Assembly (NCBI GenBank): GCA_025463515.1
Contig: JAODAQ010000065.1
Span: 1 to 64,000, forward strand
DNA from: Rhodoglobus sp.
GTDB taxonomy: Bacteria > Actinomycetota > Actinomycetes > Actinomycetales > Microbacteriaceae
DNA length: 64,000 nt
Direction of reading: 5' to 3'
In this document: one piece after another, positions 17,680 to 25,869 of the stretch
Layout: every line of letters begins with the position of its first letter
How positions within the stretch are numbered: the first letter of the stretch is position 1
Notes under the pieces: model-generated
Seen by the model: only the letters and a program-made list of their open reading frames with translations
The model's database searches: none
Told to the model about the DNA's origin: nothing
Made by a program: the position numbers and the translations under genes

Positions 17680-18542
17680 GCGTCGGCCGCCCTGACCTCC
17701 TCGAACTCGCGCGGCCCGCGGCGGGGCGGCGGCGGCGGACTGTCCCGCCGGTCGGCGCCGTGGCCGGAGTCGTTCTCGGGGTCCTCGTGCTCGCCGCCGT
17801 GCTGCCGTGGATCTTCACGGGTGCGGACCCGCTCGCGACCGCGACATCCGACTCGCAGCTGCCGCCGAGCCTCGAGCACCTGTTCGGCACCGACAAGCTC
17901 GGGCGGGATGTCTTCTCCCGCGTCGTCCACGGGGCCGGCCTGTCGCTCTCCTTCGGCTTCACCGCCACGCTTGCGGCGCTCATCCTCGGCATCCTGATCG
18001 GCGTCGCGTCCGGTCTGGCCCCGCGCCCGGTGGACAACGTCATCATGCGCGCGCTCGAGATCGCGCTCGCCTTTCCCGAGCTCCTCGTCGCGCTGGTCGT
18101 GATCGCGCTCCTGGGCCCCGGGACGACCAATGTCATCGTCGCGATCACTGTCGCCGCAGTGCCGGTCTACGCGCGGGTGGTGCGCATCACGACGATCCAG
18201 GTCCGGCAGTCGGCGTTCATCGAAGCCTCGGTCGCACTCGGGCAGCACCGCGTCGCGATCGTGCTGAAGCACCTGCTGCCGAACGTGATCGGCCCGCTTC
18301 TGGTGCTCGCCACGATCGGCATCGGCACATCGATTATCGCCGGATCAGGCCTGAGCTTCCTCGGCCTCGGCCCGGTCTCGCCGACTCCCGAGTGGGGCCT
18401 CATGCTCAGCGACGGGCGGAACTCGCTCGGCACCGCGTGGTGGATCGCCGTGTTCCCCGGGCTGGCCATCACCGTCACCGTGATCTCCACGACAGTGCTC
18501 GGGCGGTACCTGCAGGGCCGATTCGAGGGAAGGGCACGATGA
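17676..18542 (+). CDS. ABC transporter permease, DppC type
   Basis: This is the second permease subunit, 288 residues. After a basic N-terminal stretch it has the DppC signatures HLFGTDKLGRDVFSRVVHGAG and SGLSFLGLGPVSPTPEWGLML, and about five membrane helices. It starts at ATG 17676 (ATGA overlap) and ends in an ATGA overlap with the ATPase gene, so stoichiometric co-translation is likely. Confidence 0.94.
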   Translation: MSVGRPDLLELARPAAGRRRRTVPPVGAVAGVVLGVLVLAAVLPWIFTGADPLATATSDSQLPPSLEHLFGTDKLGRDVFSRVVHGAGLSLSFGFTATLAALILGILIGVASGLAPRPVDNVIMRALEIALAFPELLVALVVIALLGPGTTNVIVAITVAAVPVYARVVRITTIQVRQSAFIEASVALGQHRVAIVLKHLLPNVIGPLLVLATIGIGTSIIAGSGLSFLGLGPVSPTPEWGLMLSDGRNSLGTAWWIAVFPGLAITVTVISTTVLGRYLQGRFEGRAR

Positions 18543-20185
18543 CGGAGCAGCTCGCGAGGGTTCGGAACCTGCGGATCAGCTTCGGCGGCACGACCGTTGT
18601 CGACGGAGTGTCCTTCGAGGTCGGGGCTGGCGAGTGCCTCGCGCTGGTCGGTGAGTCGGGCTCGGGCAAGACGATCACCTCGCGCGCCCTCCTCGGGCTC
18701 GTGCCGCGCTCGGCGACGATCAGCGCCGACGAGCTGTCGGTGGCGGGGGAGGCCGCCACTGAGTTCGACGAGAGCCACTGGCAGGGCATCCGGGGCCGCC
18801 GTGTCGGGCTTGTCGCCCAGGACGCGCTCGTCTCCCTCGACCCGCTGCGCACGATCGGCCAGGAGGTCGGCGAAGTGCTGCGAGTCCACTCGCGCCGCGA
18901 GAAGAAGCCGCTCTCGCGACAGGAGCTGGCCGCCGCCGTTCAGGCCGAGCTCGCGCACGTCGCCATCCCGCAGCCGGTCTCGCGCGCCCGCCAGTACGCG
19001 CACGAGCTCTCCGGAGGACTGCGGCAGCGGGCGCTCATCGCTGCGGCGACCATCGCCCGGCCCCGCCTGCTCATCGCCGACGAGCCGACGACCGCCCTCG
19101 ACCTCGGCATCCAGGCGCAAGTGCTCGACCTCCTCGACACCCTCAAGCGCGAGGGCACCGGGCTCATCCTCATCAGCCACGACCTCGCCGTGGTCGCTCG
19201 AATTGCCGACCGCGTCGCCGTAATGCAGCACGGCCGGATCGTCGAGACCGGGGATGCCGCGTCCGTGCTCTCCGCGCCGAAGCACGAGTACACCCGCTCC
19301 CTGCTCGCCGCGACACCCGGGCTGCATGCCAAGGGCGAGCGGCTCGGGACGCTCCCGCCGGTGGTGCTCGCTCCCGCAGCACCCGTGGACCGGTCGAGCA
19401 CGGTGCTGTCGGTGCGGGGCGTGAGCCAGTCCTTCCGCCAGCCGGGCGGCGGGCGCATCCAGGCCGTCGACGCCGTGTCCTTCGACCTCAGGGCCGGGAG
19501 CACCATCGGCATCGTAGGGGAGTCGGGCTCGGGGAAGACCACCCTCGGCCGCATCATCCTCGGTCTCCAGAAGCCCGATGCCGGGGAGGTGCTGCTCGAT
19601 GGCGCCGCGTGGAGCGCGCTGCCGGAGCGCCGGCGGCGGGAGCGCCGCCACTCGATCCAAGCCGTCTACCAGGACCCGCTGAGCTCGTTCGACCCCCGGC
19701 TCACCGTCGGCGCGATCCTGCGCGAATCCCTCGCCCTCACCGGCGTCGCCCGTGCCGACCTGAAGGCGCGCGCCGCGGAGCTCGCGAGCCAGGTCGGTCT
19801 GGGCGGCGAGCTTCTGGCACGGCGCCCGCTCACCCTCTCGGGCGGGCAGCGGCAGCGCGTCGCGATCGCGAGGGCGCTCGCGCGCAATCCGCGCGTGCTG
19901 CTCTGCGACGAGCCGGTGTCGGCCCTCGACGTCTCGATCCAGGCGCAGGTGCTCGACCTGTTCGCCGACATCCAGGCCCAGCTCGGCCTCGCGATGGTCT
20001 TCATCTCGCACGACCTGGGCGTCATCCACCACGTGAGCGACGAGGTGCTCGTCATGAGCAACGGCGTCGTGGTGGAGCGCGGCCCCAGCGGTGACGTGTT
20101 CTCGTCGCCGCGGCATCCGTACACGCAGGCACTGCTCAGCGCCCTGCCCGACCCGCTGTCGACCCTTGAAGGAGCCCCGTCATGA
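18539..20185 (+). CDS. ABC transporter ATPase with two fused nucleotide-binding domains (DppD-DppF type)
   Basis: One 548-residue chain carries both ATPase halves of the peptide importer. The first domain has Walker A GESGSGKT (residues 38-45), the signature LSGGLRQRALIAAA and LLIADEPTTALD; the second has Walker A GESGSGKTTL (327-336), LSGGQRQRVAIARAL and LLCDEPVSALDVS. In most systems the two ATPases are separate; fused forms are known. Each half ends with the HEYTRSLLAATPG or HPYTQALLSALPD string typical of the oligopeptide/dipeptide subfamily. It overlaps the LanC-like gene by ATGA. Confidence 0.95.
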   Translation: MTEQLARVRNLRISFGGTTVVDGVSFEVGAGECLALVGESGSGKTITSRALLGLVPRSATISADELSVAGEAATEFDESHWQGIRGRRVGLVAQDALVSLDPLRTIGQEVGEVLRVHSRREKKPLSRQELAAAVQAELAHVAIPQPVSRARQYAHELSGGLRQRALIAAATIARPRLLIADEPTTALDLGIQAQVLDLLDTLKREGTGLILISHDLAVVARIADRVAVMQHGRIVETGDAASVLSAPKHEYTRSLLAATPGLHAKGERLGTLPPVVLAPAAPVDRSSTVLSVRGVSQSFRQPGGGRIQAVDAVSFDLRAGSTIGIVGESGSGKTTLGRIILGLQKPDAGEVLLDGAAWSALPERRRRERRHSIQAVYQDPLSSFDPRLTVGAILRESLALTGVARADLKARAAELASQVGLGGELLARRPLTLSGGQRQRVAIARALARNPRVLLCDEPVSALDVSIQAQVLDLFADIQAQLGLAMVFISHDLGVIHHVSDEVLVMSNGVVVERGPSGDVFSSPRHPYTQALLSALPDPLSTLEGAPS

Positions 20186-21567
20186 GCATCCCCGCGATCG
20201 TGATCCCCTCGCTGCGCCCGGAGGTGCTGGGCGCGCCCTTCCCGGGGACGGAGCTGCCCGAGCTGCGCACTGCTCTGGTGGAGGTCCAGCACTGGATCGA
20301 CTCGGCCGAGGAGCCCGCGGAGGGCGGCGCGAGCCGGTGGCACGCGTGGCCGGACCGGCCGGAGTTCCAGCCGATCTACGGGCCGGTGAGCCTGAACACC
20401 GGCGCTGCCGGGATCGCGTGGTACTCGCTCGCCGCCGCAGACTCCACGGGCGACCCGGAGCACACCGCCCGTGCCCGCCGGGCCGCGGACTTCGTCGTGG
20501 CCCACTGGCGCGAGCGCATCGAGGACTCGTCGCTCAACGTGCCGGGGATCGGCCTCGGGCACTACGGCGGCCTCTCGGGCATCGCCTCCGTCTTCATCGA
20601 GATGGCGGAGCGCTTCCCCGAGTACCGGCCGACAGCCGTGGCGCTCCTCGACGAGATCCTCGCGCGGACCGGGCGAACCGGCGGCCGCGACTTCGGCTGG
20701 ACCGGCGCGAACGGCAACCTGGGCGACGGCGGGATCATCATCACCCTCGTCGATGCCGCGCGCCGCCTCGACGAGCCGCGCTACCTCGAGGCCGCGGTGC
20801 GCGCAGGGGAGGGCATCCTGGCGGAGGAGCTGCAGGACGAGCACGGGTCGTACTGGCACGGTGTGGATGCCGCGGCACTCGGTATCGACTTCGAGATCGA
20901 GCTCGACGGGTTCGAACTGGGCACCATCGGCATCGCCTACGTCCTGGCCAGGCTCGGGGCGGCCACCGGGGACGAGCGGTTCACCGCCGCCGCGGCACGC
21001 GCCGCCGACCACGCGGCGAGCCAGGCGACCCTCGTGGGCGACGCGGCGGTGCTCGCCCGGATCGGCGGCACCATCTCCTTCGGATACTGCACGGGCAGCT
21101 CCGGAACTATCCGGTCGTTCCTCCAGGTGCACCGCGCGACCGGGGACGCCCAGTACCTCGAGTGGGCGCTGCGCTTCGGCCGCGGCATCCTGCGCAGCGG
21201 GGTGCCCGGCCGCCAGACCCCGGGCAACACGAACGTGTACCACCAGTGCTGCGGGTCGGCGGCCGTCCTCGAGTCGTTCATCGGCCTGTGGCTCGAGACC
21301 GGTGACAGCCTGTGGCTCGATGCCGCCACGGCGCAGGGAGACGACCTGCTGATCCGCTCCGTCGTCGACGAGCGCGGGCGCCGGTGGTACAGCGAGTCGC
21401 ACGTCCTCCCGGTCGGCACGCTGAAGGCGGAGGTGGGCCACCAGGTCGGCGCCTCCGGCATCGCCCTCTCGCTGCTGCGACTGCACGATGCCGTGGCGAG
21501 CGCGGGCGGTGGCGCTGCCTTCTCCACGCTCCGACTGCCGGACGACCCGTTCCGAGCGGCCGTGTGA
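20182..21567 (+). CDS. LanC-like zinc protein with CCG motif
   Basis: The 461-residue protein shows seven Gly-rich turns, as expected for the seven-fold alpha/alpha toroid of lanthionine synthetase C: near residues 74, 129, 180, 246, 304, 358 and 424 (for example TGAAGIA, YGGLSGI, LGTIGIA, GASGIA). The zinc ligands of LanC are matched by C303 (FGYCTGSSG) and C356-C357 (HQCCGSAA). Classical LanC has Cys-Cys-His; the Cys-Cys-Cys (CCG) form is known in some LanM enzymes such as ProcM. LanC cyclases join Cys thiols to dehydroamino acids. No precursor peptide or dehydratase is near; instead the gene is translationally coupled to a peptide importer. A related six- or seven-hairpin hydrolase remains possible. 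Substrate unknown. Confidence 0.78.
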   Translation: MSIPAIVIPSLRPEVLGAPFPGTELPELRTALVEVQHWIDSAEEPAEGGASRWHAWPDRPEFQPIYGPVSLNTGAAGIAWYSLAAADSTGDPEHTARARRAADFVVAHWRERIEDSSLNVPGIGLGHYGGLSGIASVFIEMAERFPEYRPTAVALLDEILARTGRTGGRDFGWTGANGNLGDGGIIITLVDAARRLDEPRYLEAAVRAGEGILAEELQDEHGSYWHGVDAAALGIDFEIELDGFELGTIGIAYVLARLGAATGDERFTAAAARAADHAASQATLVGDAAVLARIGGTISFGYCTGSSGTIRSFLQVHRATGDAQYLEWALRFGRGILRSGVPGRQTPGNTNVYHQCCGSAAVLESFIGLWLETGDSLWLDAATAQGDDLLIRSVVDERGRRWYSESHVLPVGTLKAEVGHQVGASGIALSLLRLHDAVASAGGGAAFSTLRLPDDPFRAAV

Positions 21568-21622
21568 CGCAGCGTTACGCGGGGATTGGCCCGGCCTCTG
21601 CGCCCGCCCCTACCGTGGAGCA

Positions 21623-22414
21623 GTGCCCACCGTCCCCGCGCTGCCCGTAGTCCTTGCGGGCGTCGGGCGCACCTTCGGCGACCGCAGGGTACTTCGCGAT
21701 ATCGACCTCGAGATCGCCGCGGGGGAGATCGTCGCGATCATCGGCGCGTCCGGCAGCGGCAAGTCGACGCTCCTGAGGCAGGTGGGCGGCCTCGACCAGC
21801 CCGACTCCGGCACCGTGACGATCGACGGCACGCCGCTCAACGGGGTCGACCAGCGCACCGCGATCGCGTTCCAGGAGCCGCGCCTGCTGCCCTGGCGCTC
21901 GGTGGCCCGCAACGTCGAGGTCGGGCTGCCTCGCTCGACGCCCCGGGCCGAGGGCCGCGCGCGAGTCGACGAGCTTCTGCGGCTCGTGCAGCTCGAGGAT
22001 GCGAAGAGCCTGCGGCCGCGACAGATCTCCGGCGGGATGGCGCAGCGCGCGTCGCTCGCCCGCGCCCTTGCCCGCGGCCCGGGAGTGCTCGTGCTCGACG
22101 AGCCGTTCGGCGCCCTCGACGCCCTGACGAGGCTCACGATGCAGGACCTGCTGCTCGAGATCCACTCCGCCGAACCCGCCACGATCCTGCTCGTCACCCA
22201 CGACGTGGACGAGGCCCTGTACCTCGCCGACCGGGTGATCCTGCTGGGGACGGAGCCCGGCTACCCGGCCAACTCCGGAGCGGTCATCCGCTCCGTCATC
22301 ACTGTTCCAGGGAAGCGGCCGCGCGACCGCGGCAGCGCATCCCTGGCTCAACTCCGGGCCGAGCTTCTCGACGGCCTGGGCGTTTCCACCCACCATCCTG
22401 CCCATACATTCTGA
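21623..22414 (+). CDS. ABC transporter ATPase, nitrate/sulfonate/taurine type
   Basis: The 263-residue ATPase resembles SsuB/TauB. It has Walker A GASGSGKST, the Q-loop in AFQEPRLLPWRSVARNV, the signature ISGGMAQRASLARAL and Walker B VLVLDEPFGALDALTR, followed by the His-switch VTHDVDEAL. GTG 21623 is chosen because sequence before it is not family-like; a GTGGAG lies only 3 bases upstream, so the start is not certain. It follows the LanC-like gene after 55 bases and probably energises the permease at 23471. Confidence 0.92.
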   Translation: MPTVPALPVVLAGVGRTFGDRRVLRDIDLEIAAGEIVAIIGASGSGKSTLLRQVGGLDQPDSGTVTIDGTPLNGVDQRTAIAFQEPRLLPWRSVARNVEVGLPRSTPRAEGRARVDELLRLVQLEDAKSLRPRQISGGMAQRASLARALARGPGVLVLDEPFGALDALTRLTMQDLLLEIHSAEPATILLVTHDVDEALYLADRVILLGTEPGYPANSGAVIRSVITVPGKRPRDRGSASLAQLRAELLDGLGVSTHHPAHTF

Positions 22415-22431
22415 CGACACTTGAGGACTTC

Positions 22432-23478
22432 ATGACTTCCCGCAAGCGCTTCATCTCCCTTGCCGCGATCGCCACAGCAACTGTGATCGCGCTGGCCGGC
22501 TGCGTGCCGGGCGAGGGCTCGAACCTCGCCGCCGACCCCGAGCCCGCGGCGACCCTGCCGGGCTCCTGGAGCAGCGACGTTCTGAACATCGACTTCGCCA
22601 CCTACAACCCGCTGAGCCTCATCATCAAGGACCAGGGCTGGCTCGAGAGCACGTTCGGCGACAAGGTCACCGTCAACTGGGTGCAGTCCGCCGGTTCGGC
22701 CGCCGCCAACGACGCCCTGCGCGCGGGCTCGATCGACGTCGGCTCCACCGCCGGTTCGGCGGCGCTGCTCGCACGCTCGAACGGCTCGCCGATCAAGGCG
22801 ATCGACATCTACTCGCAGCCGAACTGGGCAGCGATCCTGGTCGGCCCGAACTCCGACATCAAGACCGTCGACGACCTCAAGGGCAAGAACATCGCGGCGA
22901 ACGCCGGCACCGACCCGTACTTCTTCCTCCTGCAGGCGCTCGAGGAGGCGGGTATCGACCAGAGCGAGGTCACGATCACGCAGCTGGCGCACGCCGACGG
23001 CAAGACCGCGCTCGAGGCGGGAACCGTCGATGCCTGGGCCGGTCTCGACCCGCTCCTGTCGGCGAGTGTCGTGAACGCGGGCTCGAAGATCATCTACGAC
23101 AACCCCGACTTCAACAGCTACGGCTTCCTGAACGCCACCGAGACGTTCCTGTCGAAGTCTCCCGACATCGCGCAGGTCGTCGTGGACGCCTACGAGAAGG
23201 CGCGCGAGTGGGCGATCACGAACCCGGATGACGCGGCGCAGATGCTCGCGGACGTCGCCGGTATCGACATCGCCATCGCCAAGTCGGTGCTGATCGACCG
23301 CACCAACCTCGAAGTCGACCCGAAGCCGGGCAAGGCGCAGACCGATGTCCTGTCGGTCATCGGCCCGATCTTCGTCCAGTCCGGTGCGGTAGCCGACCAG
23401 GGCCAGATCGACGAGGCCCTCGACTCGCTGTACGACACGACCTACATCGACAACGTGGACACGTCCCTCATTGGCTGA
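22432..23478 (+). CDS. ABC transporter substrate-binding lipoprotein, sulfonate/nitrate type
   Basis: The 348-residue lipoprotein has a lipobox ALAGC with Cys at residue 24. The mature part shows the SsuA/NMT1-like fold: AGSIDVGSTAGSAALLAR, VDDLKGKNIAANAGTDPYFFLLQALEEAGI and AGTVDAWAGLDPLL. Homologues bind aliphatic sulfonates, taurine, nitrate or pyrimidine precursors, so the ligand is only approximate. ATG 22432 follows GAGGAC. It overlaps the permease start by 8 bases. Confidence 0.92.
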   Translation: MTSRKRFISLAAIATATVIALAGCVPGEGSNLAADPEPAATLPGSWSSDVLNIDFATYNPLSLIIKDQGWLESTFGDKVTVNWVQSAGSAAANDALRAGSIDVGSTAGSAALLARSNGSPIKAIDIYSQPNWAAILVGPNSDIKTVDDLKGKNIAANAGTDPYFFLLQALEEAGIDQSEVTITQLAHADGKTALEAGTVDAWAGLDPLLSASVVNAGSKIIYDNPDFNSYGFLNATETFLSKSPDIAQVVVDAYEKAREWAITNPDDAAQMLADVAGIDIAIAKSVLIDRTNLEVDPKPGKAQTDVLSVIGPIFVQSGAVADQGQIDEALDSLYDTTYIDNVDTSLIG

Positions 23479-24313
23479 TCAGTTCATCGCGGCAACCGGT
23501 ACGGCGGGCTCGGCATACTCCGGGCTCGCCGTATCGGCGCGCCGGAAGACTCTCCCGGGGCCGCTCTGGCTCCGGGTGCTCCTCGGCGCGATCATCCCGC
23601 TCGCGGTGCTCGGCATCTGGCAGCTCATCGTCTCGCTCGGCCTGATTCCCTCGTACCGGCTGCCCTCGCCCGCCAGCGTGGTCCTGGCCGGGGTCGATCT
23701 CGCCAATCGCGGCCTGCTGTTCTCGAGTATCGCCATCTCGGTCCAGCGCGTGCTCATCGGCTTCGTCGCCGGCTCGCTCGTCGGCCTCGTTGCCGCGTCG
23801 GCGGTCGGCCTGTCGAGGGTGGTCAGCAGCCTGCTGGCTCCGACCCTCGGCGCCCTGCGGGCCGTGCCCTCGCTCGCGTGGGTCCCTCTGCTCGGTCTCT
23901 ACCTCGGCATCAACGAGGACTCGAAGGTCGCCCTCATCGCGATCGGCGCCTTCTTCCCGGTCTACACGACGGTCTCCGCGGCACTGCGGCACGTGGATCC
24001 CCAGCTCGTCGAGGCCGGCCGTGCCTACGGCTACACGGGCACGAGGCTGCTCGGCCTCGTGCAGCTGCCCGCGGTCGTGCCATCCGTCATCTCGTCGCTC
24101 CGGCTCGCGCTGGCGCAGTCGTGGCTCTTCCTCGTCGCGGCCGAGCTTCTCGCCTCGGCGTTGGGCCTCGGGCACCTGCTCGTCGACTCGCAGAACAACG
24201 GCCGCATCGACCGCCTCTTCCTCGTGATCATCCTGCTCGGCGTCTTCGGCAAGGTGACCGACGCGCTGGTGGGACTGCTGGAGCGGTACCTGTTGAGGCG
24301 CTGGGGCAGCTGA
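23471..24313 (+). CDS. ABC transporter permease, sulfonate/nitrate type
   Basis: The 280-residue membrane subunit resembles SsuC/TauC. It begins with a TTG codon at 23471 inside the end of the binding-protein gene (TTGGCTGA overlap). Motifs include LIVSLGLIPSYRLPSP, SLAWVPLLGLYLGINEDSKVALIAIGAFFPVY and the coupling helix region EAGRAYGYTGTRLLGLVQLPAVVPSVISSLRLAL. About six membrane helices are visible. It is the last gene of the island; a hairpin at 24311-24348 lies at its end and the pyr promoter region follows. Confidence 0.92.
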   Translation: MADQFIAATGTAGSAYSGLAVSARRKTLPGPLWLRVLLGAIIPLAVLGIWQLIVSLGLIPSYRLPSPASVVLAGVDLANRGLLFSSIAISVQRVLIGFVAGSLVGLVAASAVGLSRVVSSLLAPTLGALRAVPSLAWVPLLGLYLGINEDSKVALIAIGAFFPVYTTVSAALRHVDPQLVEAGRAYGYTGTRLLGLVQLPAVVPSVISSLRLALAQSWLFLVAAELLASALGLGHLLVDSQNNGRIDRLFLVIILLGVFGKVTDALVGLLERYLLRRWGS

Positions 24314-24348
24314 GTGGTTTCGATTCGCGCGACAGAGCGCGCCACTCA
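24311..24348. repeat. imperfect hairpin / degenerate REP-like palindrome between transport island and pyrR
   Basis: TGAGTGG (24311-24317) and CGCGC (24326-24330) pair with the contiguous GCGCGCCACTCA (24337-24348), leaving the bulge TTTCGATT on the left arm. The TGAGT and TTTCGAT strings recall the longer palindrome at 42412-42489. It may end transcription of the island; there is no U tract. Confidence 0.5.
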
Positions 24349-24354
24349 ACCCGC

Positions 24355-24360
24355 TAGACT
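24355..24360 (+). promoter_or_regulatory. possible -10 box of the pyr operon
   Basis: TAGACT matches the TAnnnT actinobacterial -10 pattern and lies 56 bases before the pyrR start, giving a leader just long enough to include the PyrR-binding hairpin. No clear -35 was found. Confidence 0.35.
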
Positions 24361-24383
24361 CGCTCCAACAGATTTCCTTTAAG

Positions 24384-24405
24384 TTCCGTCCAGAGAGGCG
24401 GGGAA
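24384..24405 (+). promoter_or_regulatory. PyrR-binding RNA hairpin overlapping the pyrR ribosome binding site
   Basis: TTCCG (24384-24388) and CGGGGAA (24399-24405) bracket TCCAGAGAGG (24389-24398). This matches the loop consensus bound by PyrR in the presence of UMP (known from Bacillus and from Mycobacterium smegmatis, where it blocks translation). The 3' arm runs into the Shine-Dalgarno AAGGAGG (24404-24410) and there is no terminator hairpin, so translational repression rather than attenuation is inferred. Confidence 0.75.
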
Positions 24406-24415
24406 GGAGGTCAGG

Positions 24416-24928
24416 ATGACTGCACGCCAAGTGCTGCAGCAGGCTGACATCGCGCGTGCGCTGACCCGGATCTCCCACGAGATCCTGGAGTCCAACCGCG
24501 GCTCAGAGGGCCTCGTCCTTCTCGGCATCCCGACGCGCGGCGTGCTGCTCGCCCGCCGCCTCGGCGCGATCCTCGAGGATGTCCCGGTCGGCTCGATCGA
24601 CGTCACCATGTACCGCGACGACCTCGCCAAGAACCCCACCCGCGCGCCCAGCCCCACGGACATCCCCGCCGGCGGCATCGACGGCAAGACCGTGATCCTC
24701 GTGGACGACGTGCTGTACTCGGGCCGGACCATCCGCGCCGCGCTCGACGCGCTCAGCGACCTCGGCCGCCCGCGGGCCGTGCGCCTCGCAGTCCTGGTCG
24801 ACCGCGGCCACCGCGAGCTTCCTATCCGCGCCGACTTCGTGGGCAAGAACCTGCCGAGCTCGGCCGACGAGCGCATCAACGTGCGCCTCAGCGAGATCGA
24901 CGACAGCGAGGAGGTGACGATCCTGTGA
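24416..24928 (+). CDS. pyrR: PyrR, pyrimidine-operon RNA-binding regulator / uracil phosphoribosyltransferase
   Basis: The 170-residue PRTase-fold protein senses UMP/UTP and represses pyr expression by binding its mRNA. It shows the PRPP-binding loop [34 protein letters not shown] and the basic RNA-contact strand [29 protein letters not shown] 24416 follows a perfect AAGGAGG. A PyrR-type binding hairpin precedes it, so autoregulation is likely. The stop overlaps pyrB as GTGA. Confidence 0.96.
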   Translation: MTARQVLQQADIARALTRISHEILESNRGSEGLVLLGIPTRGVLLARRLGAILEDVPVGSIDVTMYRDDLAKNPTRAPSPTDIPAGGIDGKTVILVDDVLYSGRTIRAALDALSDLGRPRAVRLAVLVDRGHRELPIRADFVGKNLPSSADERINVRLSEIDDSEEVTIL

Positions 24929-25869
24929 GGCACCTCCTCTCCACCAAGGACCTCTCGCGCGACGAGGCCGTCGCGATCCTCGACATCGCCGAGGACATGG
25001 CGGGCGTCGCCGACCGCGAGGTCAAGAAGCTTCCCGCCCTGCGCGGCAAGACCGTGGTGAACCTGTTCTTCGAGGATTCCACGCGCACCCGAGTCTCCTT
25101 CGAGGTCGCGGCCAAGCGGCTGAGCGCCGACGTGATCAACTTCAGCGCGAAGGGATCGAGCGTCTCCAAGGGCGAGAGCCTCAAGGACACCGCGCAGACC
25201 CTCGCCGCGATGGGGGCCGATGCCGTGGTCATCCGGCACTCGGCATCCGGAGCGCCGAGGGTTCTCGCCGACAGCGGCTGGATCGACGCGGGCATCGTCA
25301 ACGCGGGCGACGGCACCCACGAGCATCCGACGCAGGCACTGCTCGACGCGTTCACGATCCGCCGTCGACTTCACGGCCCGGATGCCCGGGGCAAGGCCCT
25401 CGACGGCGTCACGGTCACGATCGTGGGTGACATCCTGCACTCCCGCGTCGCCCGCTCGAACGTGTGGCTGCTGACGACCCTCGGCGCCACCGTCAGCCTG
25501 GTCGCGCCCGCCACGCTGCTCCCGGTCTCGACCGCAGGGTGGCCCGTGGGAGTGAGCTACGACCTCGATGCCGCGATCGACGCCGGGCCCGACGTGGTCA
25601 TGATGCTGCGCATCCAGGCCGAGCGCATGAACGCCGCATTCTTCCCCAACGCGCGCGAGTACAGCCGCCAGTGGGGGCTCGACGACGAGCGGGCGGCCCG
25701 CCTGCCTGCGGCTAGCATTGTCATGCACCCCGGACCGATGAATCGCGGTCTCGAGATCTCCGCCAATGCCGCCGACTCGCCGCAGTCGACCGTGCTCGAG
25801 CAGGTCGCCAACGGGGTCTCGATAAGGATGGCCGTGCTGTATCACCTGATGTCCGGGAGTGACGCATGA
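24925..25869 (+). CDS. pyrB: aspartate carbamoyltransferase, catalytic chain
   Basis: PyrB makes carbamoyl-aspartate, the first committed pyrimidine step. Its 314 residues show the carbamoyl-phosphate loop [19 protein letters not shown], the mobile loop [33 protein letters not shown] and the carboxyl-end [15 protein letters not shown] 24925 overlaps pyrR by 4 bases. No regulatory chain gene (pyrI) is present, as usual in actinomycetes. It overlaps pyrC by ATGA. Confidence 0.97.
   Translation: MRHLLSTKDLSRDEAVAILDIAEDMAGVADREVKKLPALRGKTVVNLFFEDSTRTRVSFEVAAKRLSADVINFSAKGSSVSKGESLKDTAQTLAAMGADAVVIRHSASGAPRVLADSGWIDAGIVNAGDGTHEHPTQALLDAFTIRRRLHGPDARGKALDGVTVTIVGDILHSRVARSNVWLLTTLGATVSLVAPATLLPVSTAGWPVGVSYDLDAAIDAGPDVVMMLRIQAERMNAAFFPNAREYSRQWGLDDERAARLPAASIVMHPGPMNRGLEISANAADSPQSTVLEQVANGVSIRMAVLYHLMSGSDA

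Noticed and set aside
14291-24313. Lanthipeptide biosynthesis cluster
   Set aside because: Only a LanC-like protein is present. No precursor peptide, dehydratase, kinase-lyase domain, protease or exporter was found, and the transporters are importers with binding proteins.
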